Shown piece by piece: positions 45,624 through 53,781 of a DNA stretch of 64,000 nucleotides; position 1 is the stretch's first letter; each line of letters opens with the position of its first letter. This DNA comes from Bacillus sp. HMF5848 (GTDB lineage Bacteria > Bacillota > Bacilli > Bacillales > HMF5848), in NCBI RefSeq assembly GCF_003944835.1, contig NZ_RWIV01000001.1, forward strand, positions 3,709,501 through 3,773,500, read 5' to 3'. Both the position numbers and the translations under genes were made by a program. The notes below the pieces were generated by a model. It was given only the letters and a program-made list of their open reading frames with translations, had not been told where the DNA came from and did no database searches.

Positions 45624-46433
45624 TTAACGAAGTAATTGTAATACTCCTTGAGGTTGTTGGTTAGCTTGAGCAAGCATTGCTTGTGAAGCTTGAGAAAGAA
45701 TAGAGTTTTTAGTTTGAGTCATCATTTCTTTTGCCATATCTACATCACGAATACGAGATTCTGCAGCAGTTAGGTTTTCAGAAGTGTTGTTTACATTGTT
45801 AATTGTATGTTCTAGGCGATTTTGTACAGCCCCTAATTGTGAGCGGTTGTCTGACACTGCTTTAATTGCTACGTCAACTTTAGATAAGAATGCTTGAGCA
45901 GTAGTTCTATCTGTAACAGCAGGAGTACCAACAGTTAATGTTGTTAAGTCATTGCCAGCAATATTGATTGACATAGATTCAGCATTAGCACCAATAGCGA
46001 TGACGTGAGTTGTACCACCTGAGACTAATAGATCTTTACCATTGAATTTTGTGTTTGTAGTAATATTAGTTATTTCTTCAGACAAGGTCACAAGCTCTTT
46101 GTTAATTTGAGTTACATCTTCTGCTTGATAAGTTTCACTTGATGCTTGAACAGATAACTCTCTCATTCTTTGAAGAATTGAGTGAGTTTCATTTAAAGCA
46201 CCTTCAGCAGTTTGAATTAATGAAATCCCATCTTGTGAGTTACGAGCAGCTTGATCTAAACCGCGAATTTGTCCGCGCATTTTTTCAGAGATTGCTAGAC
46301 CTGCTGCATCATCTCCTGCACGATTAATACGTAAACCTGAAGATAACTTCTCCATAGATTTTTGTTGAGCATTGTTTGCTGTACCTAATTGACGGTATGT
46401 GTTAAGTGCTGCAATATTGTGATTAATTCTCAT
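45624..46433 (-). CDS. hag: Flagellin
   Basis: 269 aa flagellin, shorter than the 304 aa of B. subtilis. It opens MRINHNIAALNTYRQLGTAN, contains SGLRINRAGDDAAGLAISEK, and ends MLAQANQQPQGVLQLLR, as usual. The variable middle is short (about residues 130-195), with Thr- and Ser-rich VSGGTTHVIAIGANAES and TTLTVGTPAVTDRTTAQAF that could carry O-glycans. The gene is single, with a sigma-D promoter, a CsrA-type leader and a strong terminator. It is the major filament subunit. Confidence 0.97.
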   Translation of the reverse strand: MRINHNIAALNTYRQLGTANNAQQKSMEKLSSGLRINRAGDDAAGLAISEKMRGQIRGLDQAARNSQDGISLIQTAEGALNETHSILQRMRELSVQASSETYQAEDVTQINKELVTLSEEITNITTNTKFNGKDLLVSGGTTHVIAIGANAESMSINIAGNDLTTLTVGTPAVTDRTTAQAFLSKVDVAIKAVSDNRSQLGAVQNRLEHTINNVNNTSENLTAAESRIRDVDMAKEMMTQTKNSILSQASQAMLAQANQQPQGVLQLLR

Positions 46434-46440
46434 TTTAATT

Positions 46441-46483
46441 TCCTCCTTGAATTCGGCTGGGGGTCACGTCCTTGTGGTCCCAG
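46441..46483 (-). promoter_or_regulatory. CsrA-type regulatory leader of hag
   Basis: On the minus strand CTGGGACCAC-AAGGAC-GTGACCCCCAG (46483-46457) forms a hairpin with the AAGGA motif (ANGGA) in its loop, and the ribosome site AAGGAGG (46448-46442) is a second GGA site ten bases from the ATG. This is the arrangement of CsrA repression of hag in B. subtilis (BS1 hairpin plus BS2 at the ribosome site). csrA and fliW lie next upstream. Confidence 0.8.
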
Positions 46484-46546
46484 TATAATTTTAGTCAAGT
46501 AGTCCAAAAGTCGGCCGTCTTTTAGTTCTTCTTGCTTACACTATAT

Positions 46547-46572
46547 ATATCGACAATATTTTTAGATGTTTA
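46547..46572 (-). promoter_or_regulatory. Sigma-D promoter of hag
   Basis: TAAA (46572-46569), 14 bases, GTCGATAT (46554-46547) on the minus strand, close to TAAA-N14/16-GCCGATAT. It lies about 115 bases ahead of the hag ATG, leaving room for the CsrA leader. Confidence 0.85.
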
Positions 46573-46619
46573 ATAGTTTTTTGTTTTTTTTTGAAAATAT
46601 TTTTAAAGTGCCATTTAAA

Positions 46620-46647
46620 AGTGCCTGCCCCCCCATGCGGGGGCACT
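46620..46647 (-). terminator. Terminator after csrA
   Basis: Minus strand AGTGCCCCCGC-ATG-GGGGGGCAGGCACT followed by TTTAAATGG, immediately after the csrA stop at 46650. Confidence 0.68.
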
Positions 46648-46649
46648 CC

Positions 46650-46883
46650 TTACCTTCCTTTCAATTTGCTATTAAATTTCTTTAGAATATCTATCGAAGC
46701 TACGGAAGCTTGATTATTTTCCGCTTGAATAGCTAAATATACTTCTTTCCGATGAATTTCTACGTTCTTTGGGGCATTAATACCAATTTTCACTTGGTCA
46801 CCTGTAACTGAAACAATTGTTAACTCTATATCTTGACCAATTTGTATCGACTCGTTAGGTTTTCGAGTTAAGACCAGCATCAT
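46650..46883 (-). CDS. csrA: Translational regulator CsrA
   Basis: 77 aa. [20 protein letters not shown] and [18 protein letters not shown]-like beta strands, then [18 protein letters not shown], match CsrA. It is a dimeric RNA-binding protein recognising ANGGA hairpins; in Bacillus the main target is hag mRNA, antagonised by FliW. The start overlaps the fliW stop (GAATGATG), the usual coupling. The C-terminal tail after residue 60 is about as long as in B. subtilis (74 aa). The intact hag leader nearby suggests it is functional. Confidence 0.97.
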   Translation of the reverse strand: MMLVLTRKPNESIQIGQDIELTIVSVTGDQVKIGINAPKNVEIHRKEVYLAIQAENNQASVASIDILKKFNSKLKGR

Positions 46884-47320
46884 TCTACCCCCTGTGGTTG
46901 CGGAAAGATTAAATGCTTCGTACGATAGTTACTCCCTGTTAAAATAACTTGCTTAGCCTTATTATTTTTAGCGTTAATAACAATTGGACCTTGCAGGTTT
47001 GCTGTCGTGTCTTCAAACTTTTCTGAAACAGTGAGAATTACATATAGTACCACATCTTTGGCATCTACAATTTCTAACTGTCCAACTACATTATTTTCTA
47101 TTGAGATATCATACTCTTTAAAAAATAAAAATGGGCTCGTTATGACAAAGGCTAATGCTGGTGTATTTACTGACTGTAAGATTTGAAAAGTATTATCGTC
47201 TGTAAAAGGTAAGATAATAAATTTTTTCTCGTCTGAGAATCCTGGAATACCACTTTCAAATTGTAGAATTTCTTTTTCTTTAACGACTATTTCACCATGG
47301 TATTTCGTCTCTAGCTTCAT
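46880..47320 (-). CDS. fliW: Flagellar assembly factor FliW
   Basis: 146 aa. [20 protein letters not shown] and [15 protein letters not shown] are typical of FliW, followed by [20 protein letters not shown]. FliW binds flagellin and CsrA, releasing CsrA repression when flagellin is low. It lies in the order yviE-fliW-csrA-hag, as in B. subtilis. The ribosome site is AGGGTGG. Confidence 0.96.
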   Translation of the reverse strand: MKLETKYHGEIVVKEKEILQFESGIPGFSDEKKFIILPFTDDNTFQILQSVNTPALAFVITSPFLFFKEYDISIENNVVGQLEIVDAKDVVLYVILTVSEKFEDTTANLQGPIVINAKNNKAKQVILTGSNYRTKHLIFPQPQGVE

Positions 47321-47330
47321 GCAACCACCC

Positions 47331-47921
47331 TTATATATTCATTTCAAAATTCACACCAACATACTTTAAGTTGGCGAAATCAACTTGTAACGATTGGTAT
47401 TGTTCTATGTACGCTTCTGCTTTTCCAGGTGTATATTCATGAACAGTTTTGTTGATTTGAGCCTGAATGATCGGCTTGTTTACTTGCCAATCAATTTTCG
47501 TTTCACCTGGCTCAATGTGTATTTTGACGCTTCCAGGCGACGGAATCCAAGCGATGTTCCAATCATATATATTAGGCTCTGATTTTCGGGCTGATTGTGC
47601 AATGATAACATCTCCACCGTTTTCTATCATCATTAATTCATCTCCATCTGCAGCTACTTCTGCGATAGCTTGCAGTGCTGATTGCTCTCCCTCATCAGCC
47701 CACTGATCCATCGCACGCATGATAGAACCACGATTCATATCTGACCATGCTTGTGATTGGTCTATAGTCAGTTTAGGAGATGTACGTTGAATTTGCAAAT
47801 CTGGTTTCGGTTGTTCAATTGAAAAATCTGCAGACTGTTGTTCAATCATTTGCTTTGGTGGCGTTCTGGACAAAGCAAGTCGTGCTGGTTGTGATTGCAG
47901 GCGTATTTGTGCAAGTTGCAT
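47331..47921 (-). CDS. yviE: YviE-like flagellar operon protein (DUF6470)
   Basis: 196 aa from ATG 47921 (MQLAQIRLQSQPARL), which follows AGGAGGCATTTAT. The middle carries repeated Gln-rich segments (SADFSIEQPKPDLQIQRTSP, LTIDQSQAWSDMNRGSIM), and the end YKPGKAEAYIEQYQSLQVDF-like sequence is conserved in YviE. Function unknown. It is placed between flgL and fliW as in B. subtilis. A longer frame with an upstream GTG-type start lacks a ribosome site. Confidence 0.85.
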   Translation of the reverse strand: MQLAQIRLQSQPARLALSRTPPKQMIEQQSADFSIEQPKPDLQIQRTSPKLTIDQSQAWSDMNRGSIMRAMDQWADEGEQSALQAIAEVAADGDELMMIENGGDVIIAQSARKSEPNIYDWNIAWIPSPGSVKIHIEPGETKIDWQVNKPIIQAQINKTVHEYTPGKAEAYIEQYQSLQVDFANLKYVGVNFEMNI

Positions 47922-47949
47922 ATAAATGCCTCCTAACAAAGATGGTACA

Positions 47950-47986
47950 AAAGTGCCTGACACCCGTGCGGGTGCCAGGCACTTTT
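47950..47986 (-). terminator. Terminator between flgL and yviE
   Basis: Near-perfect 15-bp stem on the minus strand (AAAAGTGCCTGGCACCCG-CA-CGGGTGTCAGGCACTTTT, one mismatch), followed by TTTTGTACC. It would reduce read-through from flgK-flgL into yviE-fliW-csrA, or act as an attenuator. Confidence 0.78.
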
Positions 47987-47990
47987 CACA

Positions 47991-48863
47991 TTATCTCAGA
48001 AAGTCTAATAAAGTAGGCTGAATAATTCTTGCACCTGCAGCAAGTGCGGCACGATGCACACTTTCTTGTGATTTCAGATCCGTGATAACACGTTCCATAT
48101 CAATATCTTCGTTATCTGATAAAACGCGTGTTGCCATAATTTCTTGTTGTGCGATACGTCTATCCACCATTTCTAGACGGTTATAGCGTGCACCCAAGTC
48201 CGAACGTTCTGCTTGTAGCTTGTCCATATGAACATCTAATTTATTAAGTATATTGCTAACATCGCCATCACTATTCAAGGTATCCACAACATCCTGTAAA
48301 TCTTTGAATAGATTCTGACTAAATATATTGTCAGGATTTACATTTGCCTTTAGCGATACACCCCGAGATATTTCCACGGTATAATCATTTGTATTTAGAA
48401 TTGCTGTTGGTGGATTTGTGGACCCGTCAACTGGGGCCTTGTCAACAGCTGAACCGTTATAAATATAACGCCCAGCTACTTTCGTATTCGCAACTGAAAC
48501 AACATCATCCTTTAACTGTCCAATTTCAGCAGCAATAGCTTGTTTTTCTTGTTTACTCAGAGTCCCATTCGATCCCTGGACCACCAACTCCCGAACACGA
48601 TGTATCGCATTACTTGCTTGTTCGATTCCTGCTTCTGAGTTTTCCATCCATAAATATAATTCTGAAAGATTACGTTTAAACTGTTCCACTTCACGTAAGT
48701 TAGAGCGATAAAACATACCTTTCATTGCCACGACGGGATCATCAGAAGGTCGATTTATTTTTTTCCCCGTCGAAAGCTGATCTTGGTACTTGCCCATTTT
48801 TTTATAGCTATCAGTTAAATTTCGAAGTGAACTACTTGTTAGCATATTTTGTGTGACTCGCAT
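47991..48863 (-). CDS. flgL: Flagellar hook-associated protein 3 FlgL
   Basis: 290 aa, usual length. The N-terminus MRVTQNMLTSSSLRNLTDSY and SGKKINRPSDDPVVAMKGMF is family typical, and the C-terminal ARYNRLEMVDRRIAQQE and LKSQESVHRAALAAGARI coiled segments resemble flagellin. FlgL forms the hook-filament junction together with FlgK. It lies 10 bp after flgK. It is expected to be secreted by the flagellar type III system and needs no signal peptide. Confidence 0.96.
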   Translation of the reverse strand: MRVTQNMLTSSSLRNLTDSYKKMGKYQDQLSTGKKINRPSDDPVVAMKGMFYRSNLREVEQFKRNLSELYLWMENSEAGIEQASNAIHRVRELVVQGSNGTLSKQEKQAIAAEIGQLKDDVVSVANTKVAGRYIYNGSAVDKAPVDGSTNPPTAILNTNDYTVEISRGVSLKANVNPDNIFSQNLFKDLQDVVDTLNSDGDVSNILNKLDVHMDKLQAERSDLGARYNRLEMVDRRIAQQEIMATRVLSDNEDIDMERVITDLKSQESVHRAALAAGARIIQPTLLDFLR

Positions 48864-48873
48864 TATCGATCGC

Positions 48874-50433
48874 CTACCTTCCGCCGGTTCCCATACCGTT
48901 AATTACTTTATCTAAAAGCTCATCTGTTAAAGAAATCATTCGTGCAGATGCATTATAAGCATGTTGAAACTGAATCATATTTGTCATTTCTTCATCAACA
49001 GATACAGAGCTTACTTGCATACGTCGGTTTTCTACTGATTGTTTGAGTTGTCCCGAATTACCCGCTAATCTCACCGCTGTCGCTGAGTCTACCGCCATTC
49101 CACCGATAACTGATTCATAGTAACCACGAAACGTTGCTAGCTCGCTGTTTCCACTGTAGTCAAATTCTTTATTAATAACATCTGATAAGAGGCGAATATT
49201 GGAATTATCACCTAAAGTTGCTGTCGCAGGGTTTGTTCCGTCTGCTGTAGCGATGTTATCAATACTATGAAGAATGTCTTGCGAAACTTGTATTCGACTT
49301 GCGAATCCTGCTTTGCCACCAGTCGGTACGCCCGATGCATCTGCTTCAAAGAAATTAATATCCGCTGGTGTGTTGCCATTGTTAATTTCATTCGGACTCA
49401 TACCTGAGATATGAACGGCATTAAATTCTTGAGCAAAAGTATACGCCAAGTTGTCCAACTCGCTTAACATATCAGGATATAAACCTGTTACTGATGAACC
49501 ATCCTGGTATCCGTACGTTTCTACTAATGCTTTTATTTTTCCTGATGAGTTCCAGTCAGAATAATTGATGGCGGAGCCACCAACACTAATTGTTTTTACT
49601 GAATCGTCTGTTCCATCAAAATTCACTTTCACTTGATTTATACCACCAGATGCGTTTACTAACGTACCAAGCTCTGTCCCATCGCCATTGACTAGTTTAA
49701 CAATAGCTTTACCCATAGCGATTGGCGATTGATTTCCACCGCTTGGCTCATATGTCACATTAACATTTACGAATTCAGAAAGCTGGTCTATCAATCTATC
49801 TCTTTCGTCATACAAATCGTTAGGTACATACCCATGAGGTTCAACGCCTCCGATTTGATTGTTGACCGCATCAATTTGCTCCAAAATAGAGTTCATCGCT
49901 TTTTCTGATACTTCAATCTCACTTTTATAATCTTCTTTAATAGAAGTTAAAGAATTTGATAGATAATGAAACGTACTAGTTACGTCTAAACCACGCTGAC
50001 TAACTACAGAACGTGCGCCCGCATTTGTCGGGTTGACAGCCAAGTCTTGAAGTGACTGCCAGAACATGTCCATTGTATTAGATAAACCAGATTCTGATGG
50101 TTCATTCATAATCTCTTCCATCTTTTTCAAAGAATCTTGACGTGCTTCCCAATATCCTGTTTTTGTTGCTTCACCTCGATACTGTACATCAAGGAATTCT
50201 TCACGTACACGTTGAACAGAACCTGCTTTTACCCCTGTTCCAATTTGTCCAGGAATTTGCGGACGGTTCATAGATGCTGGTGGAAATGGCTCTGTTTGTT
50301 CAAAGTTAACACGTTGGCGCGAGTAGCCCGGTGTATTGGCGTTTGCTATATTTTGTCCCGTTGTATGTAGAGCACTTTGCTGCGTGTACATACCACGGCG
50401 TGCTGTTTCAAGTCCATGGAAGGTCGATGTCAT
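48874..50433 (-). CDS. flgK: Flagellar hook-associated protein 1 FlgK
   Basis: 519 aa, standard size. STFHGLETARRGMYTQQSAL and NIANANTPGYSRQRVNFEQT are the FlgK N-terminal motif; the C-terminus has SVDEEMTNMIQFQHAYNASA and RMISLTDELLDKVINGMG. It builds the first junction layer on the hook. The central part is a large exposed domain. It follows flgN and precedes flgL in the canonical operon. Confidence 0.97.
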   Translation of the reverse strand: MTSTFHGLETARRGMYTQQSALHTTGQNIANANTPGYSRQRVNFEQTEPFPPASMNRPQIPGQIGTGVKAGSVQRVREEFLDVQYRGEATKTGYWEARQDSLKKMEEIMNEPSESGLSNTMDMFWQSLQDLAVNPTNAGARSVVSQRGLDVTSTFHYLSNSLTSIKEDYKSEIEVSEKAMNSILEQIDAVNNQIGGVEPHGYVPNDLYDERDRLIDQLSEFVNVNVTYEPSGGNQSPIAMGKAIVKLVNGDGTELGTLVNASGGINQVKVNFDGTDDSVKTISVGGSAINYSDWNSSGKIKALVETYGYQDGSSVTGLYPDMLSELDNLAYTFAQEFNAVHISGMSPNEINNGNTPADINFFEADASGVPTGGKAGFASRIQVSQDILHSIDNIATADGTNPATATLGDNSNIRLLSDVINKEFDYSGNSELATFRGYYESVIGGMAVDSATAVRLAGNSGQLKQSVENRRMQVSSVSVDEEMTNMIQFQHAYNASARMISLTDELLDKVINGMGTGGR

Positions 50434-50465
50434 CGATGATTCCTCCGATTTTTGAGTAAATTAAA

Positions 50466-50482
50466 GTGTCGTCATGCGACAC
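50466..50482 (-). terminator. Weak hairpin between flgN and flgK
   Basis: GTGTCG-CATGA-CGACAC followed by TTTAATTT on the minus strand, in the 64-bp gap between flgN and flgK. It may act as a partial terminator or stabilise mRNA. Confidence 0.4.
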
Positions 50483-50497
50483 CACGAATTTTATGAA

Positions 50498-50971
50498 TTA
50501 TGCTTGCGAATCAAACAGCGTTCTGTTTGATTTTTGTGTTGTTTTTTTGTTAGCAGGGTTGTTATATGTTACATTCTGCTCTTGTGGCGTCATCACACTA
50601 AGTGACATGTTAACATATTGCAATGATTGATGAAGCATTTGTTGATTTAAGTGGTTAATGTCTTTAAGCTCTGTGATGAGCTGTAAAAGTTCTTCCTGCA
50701 ATGCTTGTAACGTTGCTTTATCTGTTTCGTTTGCTATATGAAGACAATCTGAGATTGTCGCTGCTTCTTTTTGTGTAAGTTGATGCGCTTGTGTTTGACG
50801 TAGCTTTTCTTGTTGCTGAATAGCTGCTACGTGACGTTGCTCATCTTTTAAAAGCTGAGTGAGCTGCTGGATGTCATTTTGCTTTACTAACTCTGTTTTT
50901 TGCTTAGCTAATTGAAGCAAGCTAAGGTGAAGCTTAATTAATAGTTGTATCGTTTGAATGAGTGCTTGCAT
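50498..50971 (-). CDS. flgN: FlgN-like flagellar export chaperone (YvyG)
   Basis: 157 aa, all-helical and rich in Gln, Leu and Lys (MQALIQTIQLLIKLHLSLLQ; LLKDEQRHVAAIQQQEKLRQ). This matches the FlgN family, the export chaperone of FlgK and FlgL. Assignment rests on position between flgM and flgK, size and composition, since the family is poorly conserved. The gap before flgK is 64 bp. Confidence 0.88.
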   Translation of the reverse strand: MQALIQTIQLLIKLHLSLLQLAKQKTELVKQNDIQQLTQLLKDEQRHVAAIQQQEKLRQTQAHQLTQKEAATISDCLHIANETDKATLQALQEELLQLITELKDINHLNQQMLHQSLQYVNMSLSVMTPQEQNVTYNNPANKKTTQKSNRTLFDSQA

Positions 50972-50997
50972 GCCTCACCCTCCTAAAAACAAAAATT

Positions 50998-51025
50998 AAA
51001 TCAGTTTCGGTGTCGGAAACTGATT
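50998..51025 (-). terminator. Hairpin after flgM
   Basis: Minus strand AAATCAGTTTC-CGACACC-GAAACTGATTT followed by AATTTTTG. It would reduce transcription from flgM into flgN. Confidence 0.65.
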
Positions 51026-51291
51026 TATTTTTTAGAGAAAAAATCTAGTAAGCCTTTCGCAGTTGCATCAGCATTCGGTTGATACGCGCCGTTTTGAACT
51101 TGATCACGTAGCTCCGCTACCTTTTGCTGGCGGTCTGCAACGATTGGTGATTGCTGCATTGATGCCTTTGCAATAGCTTCTTTAGATATTTCCACTTTAT
51201 CTGTTTGTGTAGTCTTTGTTGCCTCTTTGAACTTTATATCGTTTTTACGATACGGATTTACTCCTGATGGGCCAATATTGTTGATTTTCAT
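51025..51291 (-). CDS. flgM: Anti-sigma-28 (sigma-D) factor FlgM
   Basis: 88 aa, starting at ATG 51291 six bases after GAGGTG; a GTG nine bases upstream overlaps that site. MKINNIGPSGVNPYRKNDIK resembles B. subtilis FlgM. The C-terminal sigma-binding part has VADRQQKVAELRDQVQNGAY and TAKGLLDFFSKK. It binds sigma-D until the hook is complete. The sigma-D promoter at 51336-51362 would give autoregulation. Confidence 0.93.
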   Translation of the reverse strand: MKINNIGPSGVNPYRKNDIKFKEATKTTQTDKVEISKEAIAKASMQQSPIVADRQQKVAELRDQVQNGAYQPNADATAKGLLDFFSKK

Positions 51292-51335
51292 ATTTGGCAC
51301 CTCACTTTCCGATATCTTTATTCTCTTTACTAGTA

Positions 51336-51362
51336 TTATCGGAAAGATATAGAAAATGTTTA
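51336..51362 (-). promoter_or_regulatory. Sigma-D promoter of flgM
   Basis: TAAA (51362-51359), 15 bases, TCCGATAA (51343-51336), against TAAA-N15-GCCGATAT. It overlaps the end of yvyF and precedes flgM. Confidence 0.78.
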
Positions 51363-51785
51363 GCGTTTTTCTTTATTATCTTTAAAAACATAATACGTGT
51401 GTTCACGATCTGACTGATTGCGCTCACGAATTTCTCTTTCTTTTTGAAGTTCTTCTAATTGGCCTTGAAGATCTCCTTTGCAGTTATTACATAGCTTGCC
51501 TTCGCGTATAAGGGTTCCACACTTTTGACAAGGGTAGCCTAAGTTAGGGAATTGAGCTAGCTTGATACGACCAGTTTTAATAAACTTATAAATTTTAGTT
51601 TCCGGTACACCTGTATCCTCTACCACATCAAGCATTGTCGCCGTACGATTTTCACGTTTGCGAATATAGTTATAGACAGTATCATATTGTTTTTCTTCTT
51701 CTTTATAACAAACGTCACACACATCACGAAAACGATTTTTCACAAACAAAGCACCACAGTTTGGGCAGTTAGATAATTCAGCCAT
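51360..51785 (-). CDS. yvyF: YvyF-like flagellar operon protein
   Basis: 141 aa. Two zinc-ribbon type Cys clusters: CPNCGALFVKNRFRDVCDVC at the start and CQKCGTLIREGKLCNNC near residue 90, flanking a helical segment with a helix-turn-helix look (ATMLDVVEDTGVPETKIYKF). This is the layout of YvyF (flagellar operon protein TIGR03826). Molecular function is unknown; it may be a DNA-binding regulator. It heads the flagellar block, between comFC and flgM. Confidence 0.92.
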   Translation of the reverse strand: MAELSNCPNCGALFVKNRFRDVCDVCYKEEEKQYDTVYNYIRKRENRTATMLDVVEDTGVPETKIYKFIKTGRIKLAQFPNLGYPCQKCGTLIREGKLCNNCKGDLQGQLEELQKEREIRERNQSDREHTYYVFKDNKEKR

Positions 51786-51920
51786 GTTAAAAGTCCTCCT
51801 AGCTATTTTGTATAATCCGCGAAATTTGTCTAATATTATTATATCGTGTCGTTAAGCGTTTTTATAGAGGACTTTTGACATGAACAGTGTGCAAAATATG
51901 GATTTGAAGTTTATTATCAG

Positions 51921-52694
51921 TTATCCGCGGATCAAGGTTAAGGCTGATACCGACGTTGCACCCGCTTCTTTGAGTACCTTAGCTGCGTGACGTAGCGTAG
52001 AGCCGGTTGTGTAGATATCGTCTATTAGGAGAATCGGTTTGTTTATTTTTTGGGTGTTGGTACTGAACACGTTTTTAGCATGAATGCGGTCGGTACGCGA
52101 TTTCTTTGACTGTTTTTCGTGGTGCGTTCTCGTAAGGATGTTCTCGATGCGGAATGGCTGCTGAAAGAAGAAGTGTTTGAGTGGCAATAGCTGTGCGATT
52201 GATTCTAATAGGTTCAGTTTTGGTAAAAGTGATGCGATCGCTTCTGCTTGGTTGAAACCGCGCTCGTGGAGACGCTCGTTGCTAAGGGGGATTGGTACGA
52301 TAAGAAGATCTTGTTTGTTGTAGTGCTGCTTGTAAAATTGCTGTAGTTTTTCTTGGAAAGCGTATATGACAGCGTAATCCCCGCGGAACTTAAACAGTGC
52401 CATCGCTTCTTTCATAAAATCGTTGTACGTGTAGAGGGAGCGATTTCGCGTTAAAGTTTGCGACCATGTTGGATCGTGCTCCCATCTATAGCAATCGTAG
52501 CAAATTGTATCGTAAATATACTCCGGTGCGAGCTCTTTGAGAGGGCGCCCACATATGTCGCAGATGGGTGGTGTAATTAGGGAGAGCTGTTCGACGCACT
52601 TTGCGCAGAGTTTCGGTTGTGGAGCTATCGTTAATGTGTGTCGCCACGTGGTCGGTGGGTCGAATGGGGTGTGGCAAATCGTACATAAGGGCAT
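51921..52694 (-). CDS. comFC: Competence protein ComFC
   Basis: 257 aa. An N-terminal zinc-finger part (CTICHTPF, CAKCVEQLSLITPPICDICG, CYDCYRW) leads to a phosphoribosyltransferase domain with PIPLSNERLHERGFNQAEAI and the PRPP loop ILLIDDIYTTGSTLRHAAK. ComFC takes part in DNA uptake during transformation. The ATG follows AGGAGG. It is separated from comFA by the NERD gene and a 21-bp array. Confidence 0.95.
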   Translation of the reverse strand: MPLCTICHTPFDPPTTWRHTLTIAPQPKLCAKCVEQLSLITPPICDICGRPLKELAPEYIYDTICYDCYRWEHDPTWSQTLTRNRSLYTYNDFMKEAMALFKFRGDYAVIYAFQEKLQQFYKQHYNKQDLLIVPIPLSNERLHERGFNQAEAIASLLPKLNLLESIAQLLPLKHFFFQQPFRIENILTRTHHEKQSKKSRTDRIHAKNVFSTNTQKINKPILLIDDIYTTGSTLRHAAKVLKEAGATSVSALTLIRG

Positions 52695-52714
52695 GGTGCG
52701 GGCCTCCTTTTTGG

Positions 52715-52836
52715 TTTATGCGTGAATTTTTGATGTTTATGCGCCTGTTTTAGTGGTTTATGCGTGTAATTTTAAGGTTTATGCGCTATTTTTCTCTGTT
52801 TATGCGCCAAAATCAGCGATTTATGCGTATTTCATT
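52715..52836 (+). repeat. Six-unit 21-bp array, family C
   Basis: TTTATGCG at 52715, 52736, 52757, 52778, 52799 and 52820, exactly 21 bp apart; the last unit is TTTATGCGTATTT. It fills the gap between the comFC start and the NERD gene, and its last unit overlaps the NERD stop codon. Confidence 0.96.
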
Positions 52837-53764
52837 TTTTCGAAAGAAAATATCTTGCACTTTTTCGATTGCCAACAAGCTTTAGATTCATTTTTCTAAG
52901 GAGATTTCGTAATATGTTCCGAGATTGTATTCCAAAAAGTTGCCTACACTCTTTTAAACTAATACCCCTCCCTAATATCAGCAAGTAGTCCCTAATCAAC
53001 TGCACATGGCAATCTTTACATGTTTCACCACATCTATCACAATGCCAGGCTCCTTTTTTATAGGTCATCAAATGAAATCCGCACGCTTGGCACTTCAGTT
53101 CAAATACAAAATCATCTTCTGTAAGACCATATTTTTCTAACGTATTATTATATTTTGGTTTGTGCGAAGCTAGGATGGTTTTACTTAATTCGTTTAAATT
53201 ACTTTGAGTTAGGTTAGCAGGATTCTGAATTTCTAACATCCGAAACTTTAATGGGAAGTTATCAGCATGTACATACATTTGCCTAGCCTCTTCGCAAGGT
53301 TCAACAAACTCGAAGATTGCACGACGATTTGTGGAGACTACTAAATTTATTATTGGATATGATTCAATACCGTGTTCCTCGAGCCACCTCATAAAATGAA
53401 AAGATTGTGTTTTGACTTGTGCTATTGGATTGGGAACTCTACTTTGCCGGCCGTCTACGTTTTGGATAAGTTGCTCATTACTTATTGTCAGTACACCCTT
53501 TAAATTTTTTATTTCTATTATAATGGCGAAGTGTGGCGTTAATATTAAGCAGTCTATTTGAAAGGCAAAACCACGATACGCAATTCGTATGTGGTGAAAA
53601 ATTCGAATCTCATCTGAGTCTATTAATCTTGCATAATACTCAAACTCATTCTCACCCCAATCTCCCGCTTGGATTCTTCCGATACTATCGACTTCAGCTT
53701 TCAAACACCTTTTTATAGCCTCATCCACTTCACGAAGGATGGGATCCAACTTTTTAACAATCAT
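52832..53764 (-). CDS. NERD-domain protein with zinc ribbon
   Basis: 310 aa, started at ATG 53764 after GGAGTGGACGACA. The N-terminal NERD (nuclease-related) domain shows AGDWGENEFEYYARLIDSDE, then QIDCLILTPHFAIIIEIKN, which keeps the Asp...Glu-x-Lys nuclease residues. The C-terminus has a zinc ribbon (CQACGFHL, CDRCGETCKDCH) and a short helix-turn-helix-like end. It lies in the comF operon, 17 bp after comFA, where B. subtilis has comFB. It might process DNA in competence or defence; this is inference. Confidence 0.88.
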   Translation of the reverse strand: MIVKKLDPILREVDEAIKRCLKAEVDSIGRIQAGDWGENEFEYYARLIDSDEIRIFHHIRIAYRGFAFQIDCLILTPHFAIIIEIKNLKGVLTISNEQLIQNVDGRQSRVPNPIAQVKTQSFHFMRWLEEHGIESYPIINLVVSTNRRAIFEFVEPCEEARQMYVHADNFPLKFRMLEIQNPANLTQSNLNELSKTILASHKPKYNNTLEKYGLTEDDFVFELKCQACGFHLMTYKKGAWHCDRCGETCKDCHVQLIRDYLLILGRGISLKECRQLFGIQSRNILRNLLRKMNLKLVGNRKSARYFLSKK

Positions 53765-53781
53765 TGTCGTCCACTCCTAAA

